44,586 nt of DNA from an uncultured Flavobacteriales bacterium (GCA_913048175.1 CAJWVX010000009.1:1-44586); one strand, 5' to 3'; shown: positions 1 through 10,225, numbered from the stretch's first letter. Notes: a model not told the origin generated them from the sequence alone. Made by a program: numbers and translations.

Positions 1-177
1 GTTTTAATACAACAGCACTAACCAGAGCTGATACGCTCTTAAATCGCTTTAAAACAAATAAAATTTAAAATAAAAACTCTGTTATGAAATAATCACTCTT
101 ACACTGAACAAGCTAAACCACTATGGACTGAAAATCCACAACTTTCTTAAAGTCAACTTAAAGTTACTCCTCCACAC

Positions 178-530
178 TTACTCTTCCAATATGAAATCTG
201 AACTATTTTTATCATCAAGCTTTCTATAGTAGTAAGTATTCATATTATCATTGCATCTGCAAGATTACCTGTACCCAAACATACAAAAATTATTGCCCAA
301 AATACCTACCTAAATATCGCTTCGTCAATAAGAAAAACTCTTGCTACAACTTCCTATATGAACTTCCTTTTAATCATTTCACCAACTCACTAATTGATTG
401 AGATGGGAGATAATTAATCTGCATATAAATGTGACTATTGGATAAAAACCTTTCAGCATCTACACATCTTCGGATTCGAAAATCGGCATTAACAAGTTAA
501 GATAACGAATTTAACACCCACATCCAGTCC
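178..530 (-). pseudogene. decayed IS200/IS605-family TnpA (Y1 transposase) relic
   Basis: Minus-strand conceptual translation with stops and frameshifts: 'SHIYMQINYLPSQSISELVK*LKGSSYRKL*QEFFLLTKRYLGRYF', then (frameshift) 'WAIIFVCLGTGNLADAMII' and C-terminal 'RKLDDKNSSDFILEE*'. This follows the TnpA pattern HIHM..YPPS.SIS.LVK.LKGRSSRKLQQEF..L.KRYWGRHFWA.GY...STGN...M...NFILE. Confidence 0.72.
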
Positions 531-689
531 TGTTTAAGGCTGTTTCATGTTCTAGGCTACACTATCATTTAAGCGAGACACTGCAGGCCACTTTGGCCAC
601 CTGAAGTAAACTCTCCAACAAAACATAAGTTTTTAGAAACTCATAACGAAATGCATAGAAAGCACATATCTTTAGCTGACACAACAAAG

Positions 690-705
690 TGTTCCACGTG
701 AAACT
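690..705 (+). promoter_or_regulatory. parS-like centromere site (TGTTCCACGTGAAACT)
   Basis: 14/16 match to the ParB-binding consensus TGTTTCACGTGAAACA, with a near-perfect palindrome around CACGTG. Lies 9 bp past the mnmG stop codon. Confidence 0.7.
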
Positions 706-713
706 AATTTAAT

Positions 714-2576
714 CTATCGCCCATGAAAAACCATTAATACAGAAACATCAGATGGCGAAATTCCACTTATACGAGAAGCTTGTCCAATAGTAGTTGGTTT
801 TACTTTGGATAATTTATCTACAGCCTCACTTGATAAAGAACTAAGTTTAGCATAATTAATATCTCTATAAATCTTAATGTCTTCAAGACGCATCAATTTG
901 TCAGCAACTTCCTTTTCACGTTTGATATAGCCTTCATATTTCATTAATATTTCAGCATTTTCTATTTCTAAATCAGTAAAATCAACAAGAGTATCAGCAA
1001 GAATCAAATTGTTTTCTTTTAATCCTACGACAGTAATATTAGGTCTAGTTACAACAGTAGATGCTTTTACTTTTTGTTTAAGGGGAGAAGATTCTAGGCT
1101 TATTAAATATGGATTTACCTCCTCAGGCATTAAACTAGTTTTAGCGAAACTTGATATTATAGAATTAATATTTAGGGCCTTTTTCTCCACCTCTTTTAGT
1201 CGACCATCATCAGCTAATCCGATTTTGTTTGACATTTTAGTTAAACGTATATCAGCATTATCCTGTCTTAATAATATTCTATACTCAGCCCTAGAAGTAA
1301 ACATTCTATAAGGCTCAGTTGTTCCCTTTGTAATTAAATCATCGATCAATACACCAATATAGGCTTCATCTCTTTTCAGAACAAAAGGGTCTTTATTGTT
1401 AATTTTTAAATGAGCATTTATTCCCGCCATCAAACCTTGACCCCCAGCTTCTTCATAACCAGTTGTTCCATTAATTTGACCAGCGAAATAAAGACCAGGA
1501 ATAAGCTTAGTTTCTAAAGTATTTTTTAATTGAGTAGGCTGAAAAAAGTCATACTCAATAGCATAACCTGGTCTAAACATTTTAGCCTTATCAAAGCCAG
1601 GAATCAAACGCATTGCTTTTAATTGAACATCTTCAGGCAGAGACGTAGAGAAACCATTAAGGTAAATTTCAACCGTACTCCAACCTTCTGGCTCGACAAA
1701 TAACTGATGCCTTTCTCTCTCAGAAAAACGAACTATTTTATCTTCAATAGAAGGACAATAACGCGGGCCTAAACCTTGTATTCTTCCAGTAAACATAGGT
1801 GACTTTTCGAAACCAGTCTGCAAAACATCATGTACATTTTGATTCGTATAACCAATATAACAACTTCGTTGTTTAGTTAACCTGTGTTCTGCCTTATAAG
1901 AAAAAGTACCCGGAATTTCATCTCCAGGCTGCTCTTCTAAAACAGAATAATCAATTGATCTTCCATCTACCCTCGGAGGTGTTCCTGTCTTCATTCTTCC
2001 AGACTCAAAACCCAAAGACTTTAATTGCTCCGTTATTCCAGTCGAAGATCTTGCCCCAGCTCTTCCTCCACCAAACTGCTTCTCACCAATATGAATTAAC
2101 CCATTAAGAAATGTGCCATTAGTCAAGATAACAGACTTAGATTTAAACTCAACTCCAACCTGGGTTTTAACACCAACACAAACATCATTTTCAACAATCA
2201 ATCCTACGACCATATCTTGCCAAAAATCTAAATTTTCAGTTTGCTCTAACATTAAACGCCATTCTTTAGAAAATAACATTCTGTCATTTTGAGTTCTAGG
2301 ACTCCACATTGCAGGACCTTTAGATCGATTCAACATCTTAAATTGAATAGCACTTTTATCACTAACAATGCCAGAATATCCACCTAACGCATCTATCTCC
2401 CTAACAATTTGCCCTTTTGCAACACCACCCATTGCAGGATTGCAAGACATCTGGGCAATAGTGTCCATGTTCATTGTAATTAAAAGTGTTTTAGAACCTA
2501 AATTAGCGGCTGCAGCTGCAGCCTCACATCCAGCATGGCCAGCACCAACAACTATAACATCATACTCTTCGTTCAT
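714..2576 (-). CDS. mnmG: tRNA uridine-5-carboxymethylaminomethyl(34) synthesis enzyme MnmG (GidA)
   Basis: 620 aa; N-terminal FAD motif 'YDVIVVGAGHAGCEAAAAAANLG', 'SCNPAMGGVAKGQIVREIDALGG', 'AGQINGTTGYEEAGGQGLMAGINA', 'TSRAEYRILLRQDNADIRLT'. Confidence 0.98.
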   Translation of the reverse strand: MNEEYDVIVVGAGHAGCEAAAAAANLGSKTLLITMNMDTIAQMSCNPAMGGVAKGQIVREIDALGGYSGIVSDKSAIQFKMLNRSKGPAMWSPRTQNDRMLFSKEWRLMLEQTENLDFWQDMVVGLIVENDVCVGVKTQVGVEFKSKSVILTNGTFLNGLIHIGEKQFGGGRAGARSSTGITEQLKSLGFESGRMKTGTPPRVDGRSIDYSVLEEQPGDEIPGTFSYKAEHRLTKQRSCYIGYTNQNVHDVLQTGFEKSPMFTGRIQGLGPRYCPSIEDKIVRFSERERHQLFVEPEGWSTVEIYLNGFSTSLPEDVQLKAMRLIPGFDKAKMFRPGYAIEYDFFQPTQLKNTLETKLIPGLYFAGQINGTTGYEEAGGQGLMAGINAHLKINNKDPFVLKRDEAYIGVLIDDLITKGTTEPYRMFTSRAEYRILLRQDNADIRLTKMSNKIGLADDGRLKEVEKKALNINSIISSFAKTSLMPEEVNPYLISLESSPLKQKVKASTVVTRPNITVVGLKENNLILADTLVDFTDLEIENAEILMKYEGYIKREKEVADKLMRLEDIKIYRDINYAKLSSLSSEAVDKLSKVKPTTIGQASRISGISPSDVSVLMVFHGR

Positions 2577-2588
2577 TATTTTTGAAAT

Positions 2589-2604
2589 TGTTTCACGTGG
2601 AACA
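2589..2604 (+). promoter_or_regulatory. parS-like centromere site (TGTTTCACGTGGAACA)
   Basis: 15/16 match to parS consensus TGTTTCACGTGAAACA. Lies 12 bp upstream of the mnmG start codon. A second CACGTG core follows at 2603-2608. Confidence 0.78.
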
Positions 2605-2615
2605 CGTGAGTAGGT

Positions 2616-3047
2616 TTACTGCAAATTTAGATAAAAATCCTCTTTTGCTCTCATTTTTTGTTTATCAACATCAGACTTATCATCGTAACCAACCAAATGT
2701 AAAACACCATGAATCATAACTCGATTTAACTCTTTTTCGAAAGTGCATTTAAAGATATCAGCATTCTCTTTAACACGATCAATACTAATAAAAACATCTG
2801 TATTTACTAGGTCATCTTCACAATAATTAAAAGTTATTATATCTGTTAAAGTATCATGATTTAAATGCTCAATATTCATTTTATGTAAATATACATCAGA
2901 GCAAAATATATAATTTATGTTACCAGGACACATACCTTCATTAGTTATAGTATTGGTAATCCAAGCTGAAGTTTTTAACTCGTCAAGTAGCTTAAAAGTA
3001 ATATCTTCAGAAAAAAATGATATAGAACTATCCAAAACCTTAACCAT
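2616..3047 (-). CDS. ybeY: rRNA maturation endoribonuclease YbeY
   Basis: 'LNHDTLTDIITFNY', 'DVFISIDRVKENA', and 'ELNRVMIHGVLHLVGYDD', a variant of the HGxLHLxGYDH zinc motif. Confidence 0.95.
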   Translation of the reverse strand: MVKVLDSSISFFSEDITFKLLDELKTSAWITNTITNEGMCPGNINYIFCSDVYLHKMNIEHLNHDTLTDIITFNYCEDDLVNTDVFISIDRVKENADIFKCTFEKELNRVMIHGVLHLVGYDDKSDVDKQKMRAKEDFYLNLQ

Positions 3048-3459
3048 TTACAACAGTGAACGTTAACCTTACAATAGTGCCATTATCTTCAAAAGAAACT
3101 TCATCAGCTAAGTTTTTCATTAAAAACAGACCTCTTCCTCTTATTTTTTCTAAATTCTGTGGCAATGTAGGATCAGGAACTGAATTAAAATCGAAGCCAG
3201 CCCCCTCATCTTTAATAGTAAACTCAACCACTTTGTTAGTTGTTTCCATATAAATATTAACCTTCTTGCTAGGGTCTAATTGGTTTCCATGAGTAATTGC
3301 GTTATTAACACCCTCAGACAAAGCAATTAAGATGTTGCCATAATAATCATCACTTACCTTGCATTGCTCGCAAAAACCCTCAATAAAGACTTCAATTTTA
3401 GAAAGGCTGTCCATTGTAGAAGGAAATTCCAATTGCTCTATTAATCCACCCTGAATCAT
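3040..3459 (-). CDS. ATP-binding anti-sigma-regulatory-like protein (RsbW/HATPase_c_2)
   Basis: 'ALSEGVNNAITHGN' (N-box), 'VEFTIKDEGAGFDFNSVPDPT', 'GRGLFLMKNLADEVSFEDNGTIVRLTF'. Confidence 0.88.
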   Translation of the reverse strand: MIQGGLIEQLEFPSTMDSLSKIEVFIEGFCEQCKVSDDYYGNILIALSEGVNNAITHGNQLDPSKKVNIYMETTNKVVEFTIKDEGAGFDFNSVPDPTLPQNLEKIRGRGLFLMKNLADEVSFEDNGTIVRLTFTVVNG

Positions 3460-6400
3460 TCGTTTATATTTTGGAAATATTGTGTGACTTTTTTCTTGTA
3501 AAAATTGTTTAAATTAGGGGGTGTGGTTTTTATCAAGTCCACCTCCTGTTCTTTTTGCTTGTTATACTCAAAAAACAATTTTGGGTTACCTTTTATAGTT
3601 TCTTTTCCCTCTTTAGACTCTCGCTTGTCATCCCACTCTCTTTCTCTGTCTGCTTTATCTGACTCTAACAAACGAGTTAAGATATCCTCTTGTCTGTTAA
3701 TTGTTTGCTGCGTAATTCTCTTATTTACAATGTCAGTTTCGGTTTGTTCCATCATTTTAGAAAGCTCATTAATTCCCCCAGAACCATTACCTTTGTTTAA
3801 TTTATTTAATTCTTCTCTAATTTTAGCTTGTTGAGCCGCCATTTTAGCTAAAGATTCACTCATCCCTTTTCCTCCTGGCATTCCCATTCCATCTCCATCG
3901 CCTTTCCCAGGTTTATCGCCAGGCTTTTTGCCACCAGGCTTCTTTCCTTCTTCCATAGCCTTTTTCATTTCTTCTAATTGCTTTTGCAAAGACTTTTGCA
4001 TTTTTTTAATAGAGCCCATTCCGGGCTTAGGCTTTCCTTTCCCTCCAGGCTTATCACAACTACCTTCGCCAGGTTTTTGTTTAGCTTGAGCTTGCATCTG
4101 CTGCAAAGCTTCATCAAACAACAAGGCTAAATTATTTATAGAAGTCATAACATATTGTTGCCTAGTAGCTGCCATAGGAGTTTGTCTTTCAGCCATAAAC
4201 TCAATGGTCTTTTCCATATTGTTATTAATCAAACCAATTTCTTTATTAATGGTTGATGCTAATTGAACAACCCGCTTACTTAGGGCAAAAAGTGAATCCT
4301 CAATCATCTTAGCATCATCTTTTAACTTTTTTTGTTCTTGAGTTACAGCTACATATTCTGGACTTTTTCTATCCATCTTTTTGTATCTCTCCATAAGATC
4401 TTCTTGCTCAAAAGACAAATGCAATAGATTATCTAAAAGTTGTCTTAAAGCATCCATATCTTCACCTTGATCTTGAGCAGAATCTTGCATTGCACCCATT
4501 TTTTGAGCCATTTCACTCATTTTTTTTGCAGCATCTTTTTGTGATTCTGAAGACTTTTTATTTTTCTTCTTATCTAATTGCTCAGAGCTTTCTTTCATGT
4601 CTTCAGAAACCTCTACTTGATCTTTTTTAGTGTCCTCCATTCCATTTGGCTTCTCCAGCTCTTTGTCCAACTCTTCCAACTTATCAAGTTCTTCTTTTAC
4701 TTTCTCAAACTCATCGTTTAGTTTTTCTTGCTTTTCTTTTAAAGCCTCAGCAGCCTCTTTTTTGTTCTTCGTATCTTCTGCTAAATCATTTTGTTTATCA
4801 GCCAATTCATCTAGTTTGTTTTTTACTTCATCCAGCTTCTCTTCAAATTCCATTTGTTTAAAAAGCTCTAGAGATCTATCCAATTCTTTCTCTAAATCCT
4901 TATTAGACATGTCCATTTTCTCCATCTCATTCTCCAACATATTCTTATCCATCTTCTCCATCATGTCTTGGAGTTTTTCCATCATTTCTTTCATTTCATC
5001 TGTCATCAACTCATCAAACAATTTTTGTAGTTGCTCTTGTTTTTTAAGAATTTCTTCATTGTACTTCTTGTATTCGTTTTGTTTATTATTACTCTTTTCG
5101 TTTTCTTTCTGAATTTCACTTACCTTTTTCTGAAGTTCTTTTTGCTTCTCCATCAGTTCTTTCAACTTCTCTTTTTCTTCCCATCCAACTTTCTTTTTTT
5201 CTGAAAGTTTCTTTTTCAATTTTTCTAAATCTTTTTGGATTTGCTTTGCATCAGAAATACTCTCGCTTAAGTTTTTCTTGATGTCTTTATTACTTTTTGA
5301 CGCATCTGAGTTTCTTTCATCAATAGTCTTAGATTTAAACGTTTTTAAGCTTGTTTTAGAAGACTTTCTTCCGTTTACAGCATCGTTGTCCGAAACTTTG
5401 AAATAATACACTACCTCATCTCCTGGAAGGACGTTTAATTCTTCTAAATTCCAAAAATGAAAAAACTCATCAATTGTTACTGAAGAATTAAATGGAATAG
5501 AAATTGTTATTAATTCTCCTCTATTCGGAATGGAATCTATTTCTGTTGTAATTTGATAATTAAATGATAAAGCAGAAAACCCATAATCATCAGAAACCGT
5601 TCCTTTAAAATAAATTCTATTCTCATTGGTAGAATCTAATCTTTCATCTACTTGAATTGAAGGAAACTTATCTGGCACAACTTGAATTCCGTATTGAATA
5701 GTATCTCCGAATGGAACAAACCTGTTCGATGGAATTATTGAATATCCAGTGCTTGCTTTAACAGTTGTTTCTTTATAAAAATTGTTATTAGATGGTTTCA
5801 ACTCCTCGGCAACATCAGAAAACAAAAAATAAACAAGATCAGCATCTTCAGCTTTTATATTCCACTTTACTTGTGTGCCTTCAGGAAGTATTAAATCTCC
5901 AGAATTATTTAAAACCTCATTAGGCTTATTTAAGTATTTAGGATAATTTATCTTAATAGAAAAATTGGTTAAAATAGGGTTAGGAATAACTGCTAATAAA
6001 TATTCTTGAGTATAAAAACCCGATGCATAGAATTTGAAATCCTTTTGTTTTTGAACATTTTTAAACGTGTAGGCATAACTTCTTTTATCAGTTTTACTAA
6101 GCGGATACTTATTTCCTGAATGTTCTATGTATATTTTATCAGGTAATTGATCTCCAGAAACAACAACCTCCATATTAAAATCTTTGTTCTTTAAAACAGA
6201 CAATTCATTATTTGAGATACTGATTTCAAATGGAGCAATTGGAGCTATATAGATGTTGTGATTAACTAATCTATCAGTTCCTTCTGTAAATATTTTAGGC
6301 GAAATAATAGAAATTCCAATAATAAAAAGTAATGGAATCAAAAGATATTTTAAATGCTTCTTATTTTCAGAAAAATCAATTGCTCCTGCGAAAGCAACAG

Positions 6401-6818
6401 GTTTTAATTCTAAAGATTTTTGATCAATACTTGCCAATAACAAACCATTACTACTATGCAACGCTTTATGCTCTAATTGAAGGACATTAATCAATTTATC
6501 TTTTACCTCATCAAAATGATTTCCTATAATTTCTGCGGCCTGATTATGATTAATAACACGACCAAACTTGTACAATTGGAAAAGTGGTATTGCAACAAAA
6601 TTGATTAATAAGTAAAGTCCTGAAAAAATAAAAAGATAGAAAAGTATTGTTCGGCCTGTAATACTAAACTGACCAAAGTATTCTGTCGTTGTAAAAATAA
6701 TAAAAGAAGCCAACAACAAACTAACAGTATAAATGCCACCTTTTAGCAGCCTATTTTTATAGTACTTCCTAATAAAAGCATCTAGCTTTTCAATTAATAT
6801 TTGATAGTTACTACTCAC
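3456..6818 (-). CDS. DUF4175-like membrane protein with a long Lys/Glu-rich coiled coil
   Basis: 1120 aa; N-terminal TM segments, beta-rich middle, extensive KEL/EKM coiled coil, then a Gly/Lys/Pro-rich tail. Matches the Bacteroidetes DUF4175 architecture. Confidence 0.8.
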   Translation of the reverse strand: MSSNYQILIEKLDAFIRKYYKNRLLKGGIYTVSLLLASFIIFTTTEYFGQFSITGRTILFYLFIFSGLYLLINFVAIPLFQLYKFGRVINHNQAAEIIGNHFDEVKDKLINVLQLEHKALHSSNGLLLASIDQKSLELKPVAFAGAIDFSENKKHLKYLLIPLLFIIGISIISPKIFTEGTDRLVNHNIYIAPIAPFEISISNNELSVLKNKDFNMEVVVSGDQLPDKIYIEHSGNKYPLSKTDKRSYAYTFKNVQKQKDFKFYASGFYTQEYLLAVIPNPILTNFSIKINYPKYLNKPNEVLNNSGDLILPEGTQVKWNIKAEDADLVYFLFSDVAEELKPSNNNFYKETTVKASTGYSIIPSNRFVPFGDTIQYGIQVVPDKFPSIQVDERLDSTNENRIYFKGTVSDDYGFSALSFNYQITTEIDSIPNRGELITISIPFNSSVTIDEFFHFWNLEELNVLPGDEVVYYFKVSDNDAVNGRKSSKTSLKTFKSKTIDERNSDASKSNKDIKKNLSESISDAKQIQKDLEKLKKKLSEKKKVGWEEKEKLKELMEKQKELQKKVSEIQKENEKSNNKQNEYKKYNEEILKKQEQLQKLFDELMTDEMKEMMEKLQDMMEKMDKNMLENEMEKMDMSNKDLEKELDRSLELFKQMEFEEKLDEVKNKLDELADKQNDLAEDTKNKKEAAEALKEKQEKLNDEFEKVKEELDKLEELDKELEKPNGMEDTKKDQVEVSEDMKESSEQLDKKKNKKSSESQKDAAKKMSEMAQKMGAMQDSAQDQGEDMDALRQLLDNLLHLSFEQEDLMERYKKMDRKSPEYVAVTQEQKKLKDDAKMIEDSLFALSKRVVQLASTINKEIGLINNNMEKTIEFMAERQTPMAATRQQYVMTSINNLALLFDEALQQMQAQAKQKPGEGSCDKPGGKGKPKPGMGSIKKMQKSLQKQLEEMKKAMEEGKKPGGKKPGDKPGKGDGDGMGMPGGKGMSESLAKMAAQQAKIREELNKLNKGNGSGGINELSKMMEQTETDIVNKRITQQTINRQEDILTRLLESDKADREREWDDKRESKEGKETIKGNPKLFFEYNKQKEQEVDLIKTTPPNLNNFYKKKVTQYFQNINE

Positions 6819-7260
6819 TAATTTTTCCTAAACTTTTTAAAATAGTTTTTAATTCCTCTTCTTGTTGAGTTCCAATAATAAATGCTTTACCACTATTCAA
6901 TTCAACCACAAGACCTTTACTTCCTCTAATGTTATAAACGGTTCCGAACTTAGTCCATAATCGAACACCCCAACCTCCAACAAAACCGTAATCAATTACT
7001 TTTACAAATTTAATTTCTGTCCAATTTTTAAACTTACCCAAATAAGGAAGGTAACTCATCCTAATACCCTTCTCATTAATTCTTGTTTTTAATTTAAAAA
7101 TGTAAAACAATATAACAAGTAAAATTACCGGGCTTGATTTTAAGGCTTGTGTAAAGTCTACAAAAACAAAATCATATACAGGAATAGACAATACCGCAAC
7201 AATAATAATCCACAACCACCATTGAGTAAACTTTTGCTCTTCTATAAATTCTAATTTCAT
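6811..7260 (-). CDS. hypothetical membrane protein (PH-like/YcxB-like)
   Basis: 149 aa with two hydrophobic segments, overlapping the DUF4175 gene start. Confidence 0.6.
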   Translation of the reverse strand: MKLEFIEEQKFTQWWLWIIIVAVLSIPVYDFVFVDFTQALKSSPVILLVILFYIFKLKTRINEKGIRMSYLPYLGKFKNWTEIKFVKVIDYGFVGGWGVRLWTKFGTVYNIRGSKGLVVELNSGKAFIIGTQQEEELKTILKSLGKISE

Positions 7261-7347
7261 TCTACTAATTATGTGATAAATTCAGCAAAACTTGCCTTGC
7301 AAACCCATAAAGTTCGTGTTTTTTATGACACAAAAAAACTTGAACTA

Positions 7348-8352
7348 TTAATGAGAGATTTCATAAAGAAGATTTGCTACTTGTTTTGGTGTTATTCTTT
7401 TTATACAACTACATTCTTTTCCATTCTTACAAAGTTCACAATTAGCATCAAAGACTAAAAATTTAGCTTGCTTGCCAACTGGTCTCCACCTTCCCGGATG
7501 AATTGGTTTTTTAGGACAAAACAGACCTATTGCTTTTTTACCTAAAGCAGCCGAAATATGAAGAGGACCTGTACTTGCCGCAATCAACCCATCTGCAGCA
7601 GCAATAAAACGAATGAACTCATCTAAACTTAACTTTCCAATTAGCGAGGTAACATTAGATTTTTCAAAAGGCAAACTATCTCCAATTAATTCACCTTCAT
7701 CTTTTGTTCCTGATATAAAAATTTGAAATTCATTTTGAGGTAAAATTTCAATTAATTTTTTAAAGTTTTCTAGCCCCCATTCTTTAGCGCTACCTTTAGA
7801 TTTTGGATGAATAATAATATTCTTTTTATCTTTATGAATTAACTCTTTAAGCTTTTCGGGTAAAGGCATCATCTTGTCAAAACCATAATAACTTCCCAAA
7901 ACAGCTAATGTAAGTGACATGTCAATATTTAAAGGCTGAAGTAATTTCAAGTTTAATTGAGCCTCATGTAAATGAGAGTTTCTTCTAGAAAAACTCACTT
8001 TTTTATTACAAGTAAAAAAATGAAAAAGCCGTCCTTTAGTTCCAATTCTTTTTGGAATTTTAGCTTTTAAAGCTAATCGAGCAATCTCTTTATTCGGAAA
8101 AACATGGACTATAACATCTGCGTTAAGAGCTTGAAAAACCTCAACAATATTTTTCTGTTTTTGTAAATCATCCCAATTAACAAATTCATCTACATGTTTA
8201 GATAAACGAACCACTGGTTTAGTATATGTTCTTCCTAAAAATAGAATTTTACAATCCGGATATTTCTCCTTAATAATTCCAGCCATTGGTAGAGTTAACA
8301 CTACATCTCCAATACTATCTGCTCTACTTATAATTATTCTTTTAGGAATCAT
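7348..8352 (-). CDS. glycosyltransferase family 9 (LPS heptosyltransferase-like)
   Basis: 'IIISRADSIGDVVLTLPMAGIIKEKYPD', 'IIIHPKSKGSAKEWGLENF', 'GLIAASTGPLHISAALGKKAIGLFCP'. Confidence 0.93.
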   Translation of the reverse strand: MIPKRIIISRADSIGDVVLTLPMAGIIKEKYPDCKILFLGRTYTKPVVRLSKHVDEFVNWDDLQKQKNIVEVFQALNADVIVHVFPNKEIARLALKAKIPKRIGTKGRLFHFFTCNKKVSFSRRNSHLHEAQLNLKLLQPLNIDMSLTLAVLGSYYGFDKMMPLPEKLKELIHKDKKNIIIHPKSKGSAKEWGLENFKKLIEILPQNEFQIFISGTKDEGELIGDSLPFEKSNVTSLIGKLSLDEFIRFIAAADGLIAASTGPLHISAALGKKAIGLFCPKKPIHPGRWRPVGKQAKFLVFDANCELCKNGKECSCIKRITPKQVANLLYEISH

Positions 8353-9107
8353 TTATTCTTATTTAAGGTCCGCAGTTTTCTATATTTCATTGCTGTAGCT
8401 TTAGCTGATATTTTAGCAATTAAAAAACCAGCTTCTCCATCTAAAAACCCTTTTTTTAAAATATAATCTCTAAAAAACTTAAAGGTTGATTTATAAAATA
8501 TTTTAAATTGACTACTTTTTATACCCTTATCAAAAGCTGCTTTAGAGTTTATAGTAGTAAAATACTCTACTTGCTTTAAATGATCCTCTATCGTATAATA
8601 AGAATAGTGCAAAATATCAAGATTAATACTCTTTATCTTAACATGCTTATCCATAATTACCATATCATGAGGATTATCTCCTCCCCAGCAACCTTTACTA
8701 GTATCCCAAAGCCTTAACTTCTTGTCTGGATACCAACCCGAATATTTAATCCACGTTCCACAATAATTAGTAAGACGATTAAATATATAACCATCGTACT
8801 GCCAATTATCTCTAATATTTTGTATCTCCTTTTTTAACTCTTTAGTTATAGCTTCATCAGCATCTAAAGAAAGTACATATTGGTTTTTTGCTTGAGAAAC
8901 AGCATAGTTTTTTTGTTCTATATGCCCGTCAAATTTATGCTCTACAAAACGAACACCTTTTTCAATGCAAATAGCTTTAGTTCTATCAATAGAATAAGAA
9001 TCTACCACCACAACATCTTTAGATAGGCCATTAATAGAATCTAAACATCTTCCAATGTTTTTCTCTTCATTAAATGTGATAATTACTATAGAGATTTCTA
9101 CTAACAC
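8349..9107 (-). CDS. glycosyltransferase family 2 (WaaE/KdtX-like)
   Basis: 'ISIVIITFNEEKNIGRCLDSI', 'VVVVDSYSIDRTKAIC', 'YVLSLDADEAITKEL'. Confidence 0.93.
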   Translation of the reverse strand: MLVEISIVIITFNEEKNIGRCLDSINGLSKDVVVVDSYSIDRTKAICIEKGVRFVEHKFDGHIEQKNYAVSQAKNQYVLSLDADEAITKELKKEIQNIRDNWQYDGYIFNRLTNYCGTWIKYSGWYPDKKLRLWDTSKGCWGGDNPHDMVIMDKHVKIKSINLDILHYSYYTIEDHLKQVEYFTTINSKAAFDKGIKSSQFKIFYKSTFKFFRDYILKKGFLDGEAGFLIAKISAKATAMKYRKLRTLNKNK

Positions 9108-9196
9108 TTATACAAAGGTGAGAAAAAATATTAGAGTAAAGCCACTCATTTAATCGCTTTATTGAGCTAAATTGATTGACTTAAGGAGATTGAGTT

Positions 9197-10225
9197 TTAT
9201 GCTTTTTTTAATGTAAAAGAAAATGTTGATCCAATTCCCTCCGTACTTCTTACATTTATTGTTTGGTTATGAGCCTCAATAATATGTTTTACAATAGAAA
9301 GACCAAGTCCTGTACCTCCGCTATCTCTTCCTCTATTTTTGTCTGTTCTGTAAAAGCGTTCAAACAAACGAGACAAATGTTTTTCCGCAACTCCCTGTCC
9401 ATTATCAGCCACTTCAACTAATATATTATCATGTAAGTTATGAAGCCTTACCAAAGTCTCCCCATTTTCTTTTCCATACTTAATTGCATTAACAATTAAA
9501 TTCACCAACACTTGATTTACTCCCTGATAATCAGCCATAACCCATAGAGCCTTAGTGGGTTCCTCTACAAATTTTAGTGTTATATTATTGGTTTTCGCAC
9601 TCATTTCTAAAGAACTCAAAACCTCTTTAATCAATTCTTTTAAATCAATCTTTTGAATATTTAATTCAATAGTCCCAGATTCTAATTTAGAAATCTCATC
9701 TAAACCTTCAATCAAAGAAATCATCCTATCAACTCCTTTATTCGCTTTTACTAAATATTTTACATTGATATTAGGATCTTCCAAACCGCCCTCTAGCAAT
9801 GTTAAAAGATATCCCTGAATATTAAATATTGGAGTTTTTAATTCATGAGATACATTTCCAACAAACTCTCTTCTATAACTTTCAAGTCCTTTTAATCTAT
9901 CTATTTCTTCTTTATTTAATTGAGCCCAATCTTCCACCTCAGCTTGTATCTGATTCAAACTAAATTCTTTTTGTTCTTCTCCTTTTTTTAATTTGAGGCT
10001 GTGAATTGTTCTGTGAATAACTTTAATTTTTTTATAAATGAACCTTTCTACGGCAATCCTAAATCCAGTATAAGAGGCTAAAAACGTAACTGGAAAAACC
10101 AATGCGATTAATGGGTAGTTAACTGTAGACATTAAATATTCTAACGCAAAAACAAGTAAGGTAATTGAAATCGCAACAACTAAAGATATTCTTAAAGCTA
10201 TTCCGTTGGGTGTTAAATCTTTCAT
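9197..10225 (-). CDS. membrane sensor histidine kinase, PhoR-like
   Basis: Two N-terminal TM segments; HisKA 'FVGNVSHELKTPIFNIQGYL'; HATPase 'NLIVNAIKYG', 'VADNGQGV', 'GGTGLGLSIVKHIIEAH'. Encoded next to an OmpR/PhoB-type regulator. Confidence 0.92.
   Translation of the reverse strand: MKDLTPNGIALRISLVVAISITLLVFALEYLMSTVNYPLIALVFPVTFLASYTGFRIAVERFIYKKIKVIHRTIHSLKLKKGEEQKEFSLNQIQAEVEDWAQLNKEEIDRLKGLESYRREFVGNVSHELKTPIFNIQGYLLTLLEGGLEDPNINVKYLVKANKGVDRMISLIEGLDEISKLESGTIELNIQKIDLKELIKEVLSSLEMSAKTNNITLKFVEEPTKALWVMADYQGVNQVLVNLIVNAIKYGKENGETLVRLHNLHDNILVEVADNGQGVAEKHLSRLFERFYRTDKNRGRDSGGTGLGLSIVKHIIEAHNQTINVRSTEGIGSTFSFTLKKA

Noticed and set aside
149-166. GTCAACTTAAAGTTAC, similar to the Pho-box pattern
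   Set aside because: Lies in decayed IS200 flank with no gene downstream in the right orientation; likely chance in AT-rich DNA.
1009-1311. 100-aa plus-strand ORF within mnmG, plus other short antisense ORFs (2368, 3056, 3505, 7273, 12200, 17260, 18783, 19446, 21038, 22184, 28734, 29649, 30982, 31254, 32861, 33128, 33995, 36904, 39224)
   Set aside because: All overlap well-supported genes on the opposite strand or in another frame and have no recognisable protein features.
4630-5112. 160-aa and 71-aa plus-strand ORFs opposite the DUF4175 gene
   Set aside because: Ser/Phe/Leu-rich translations are the expected antisense of the Lys/Glu coiled coil; no start signal or family similarity.
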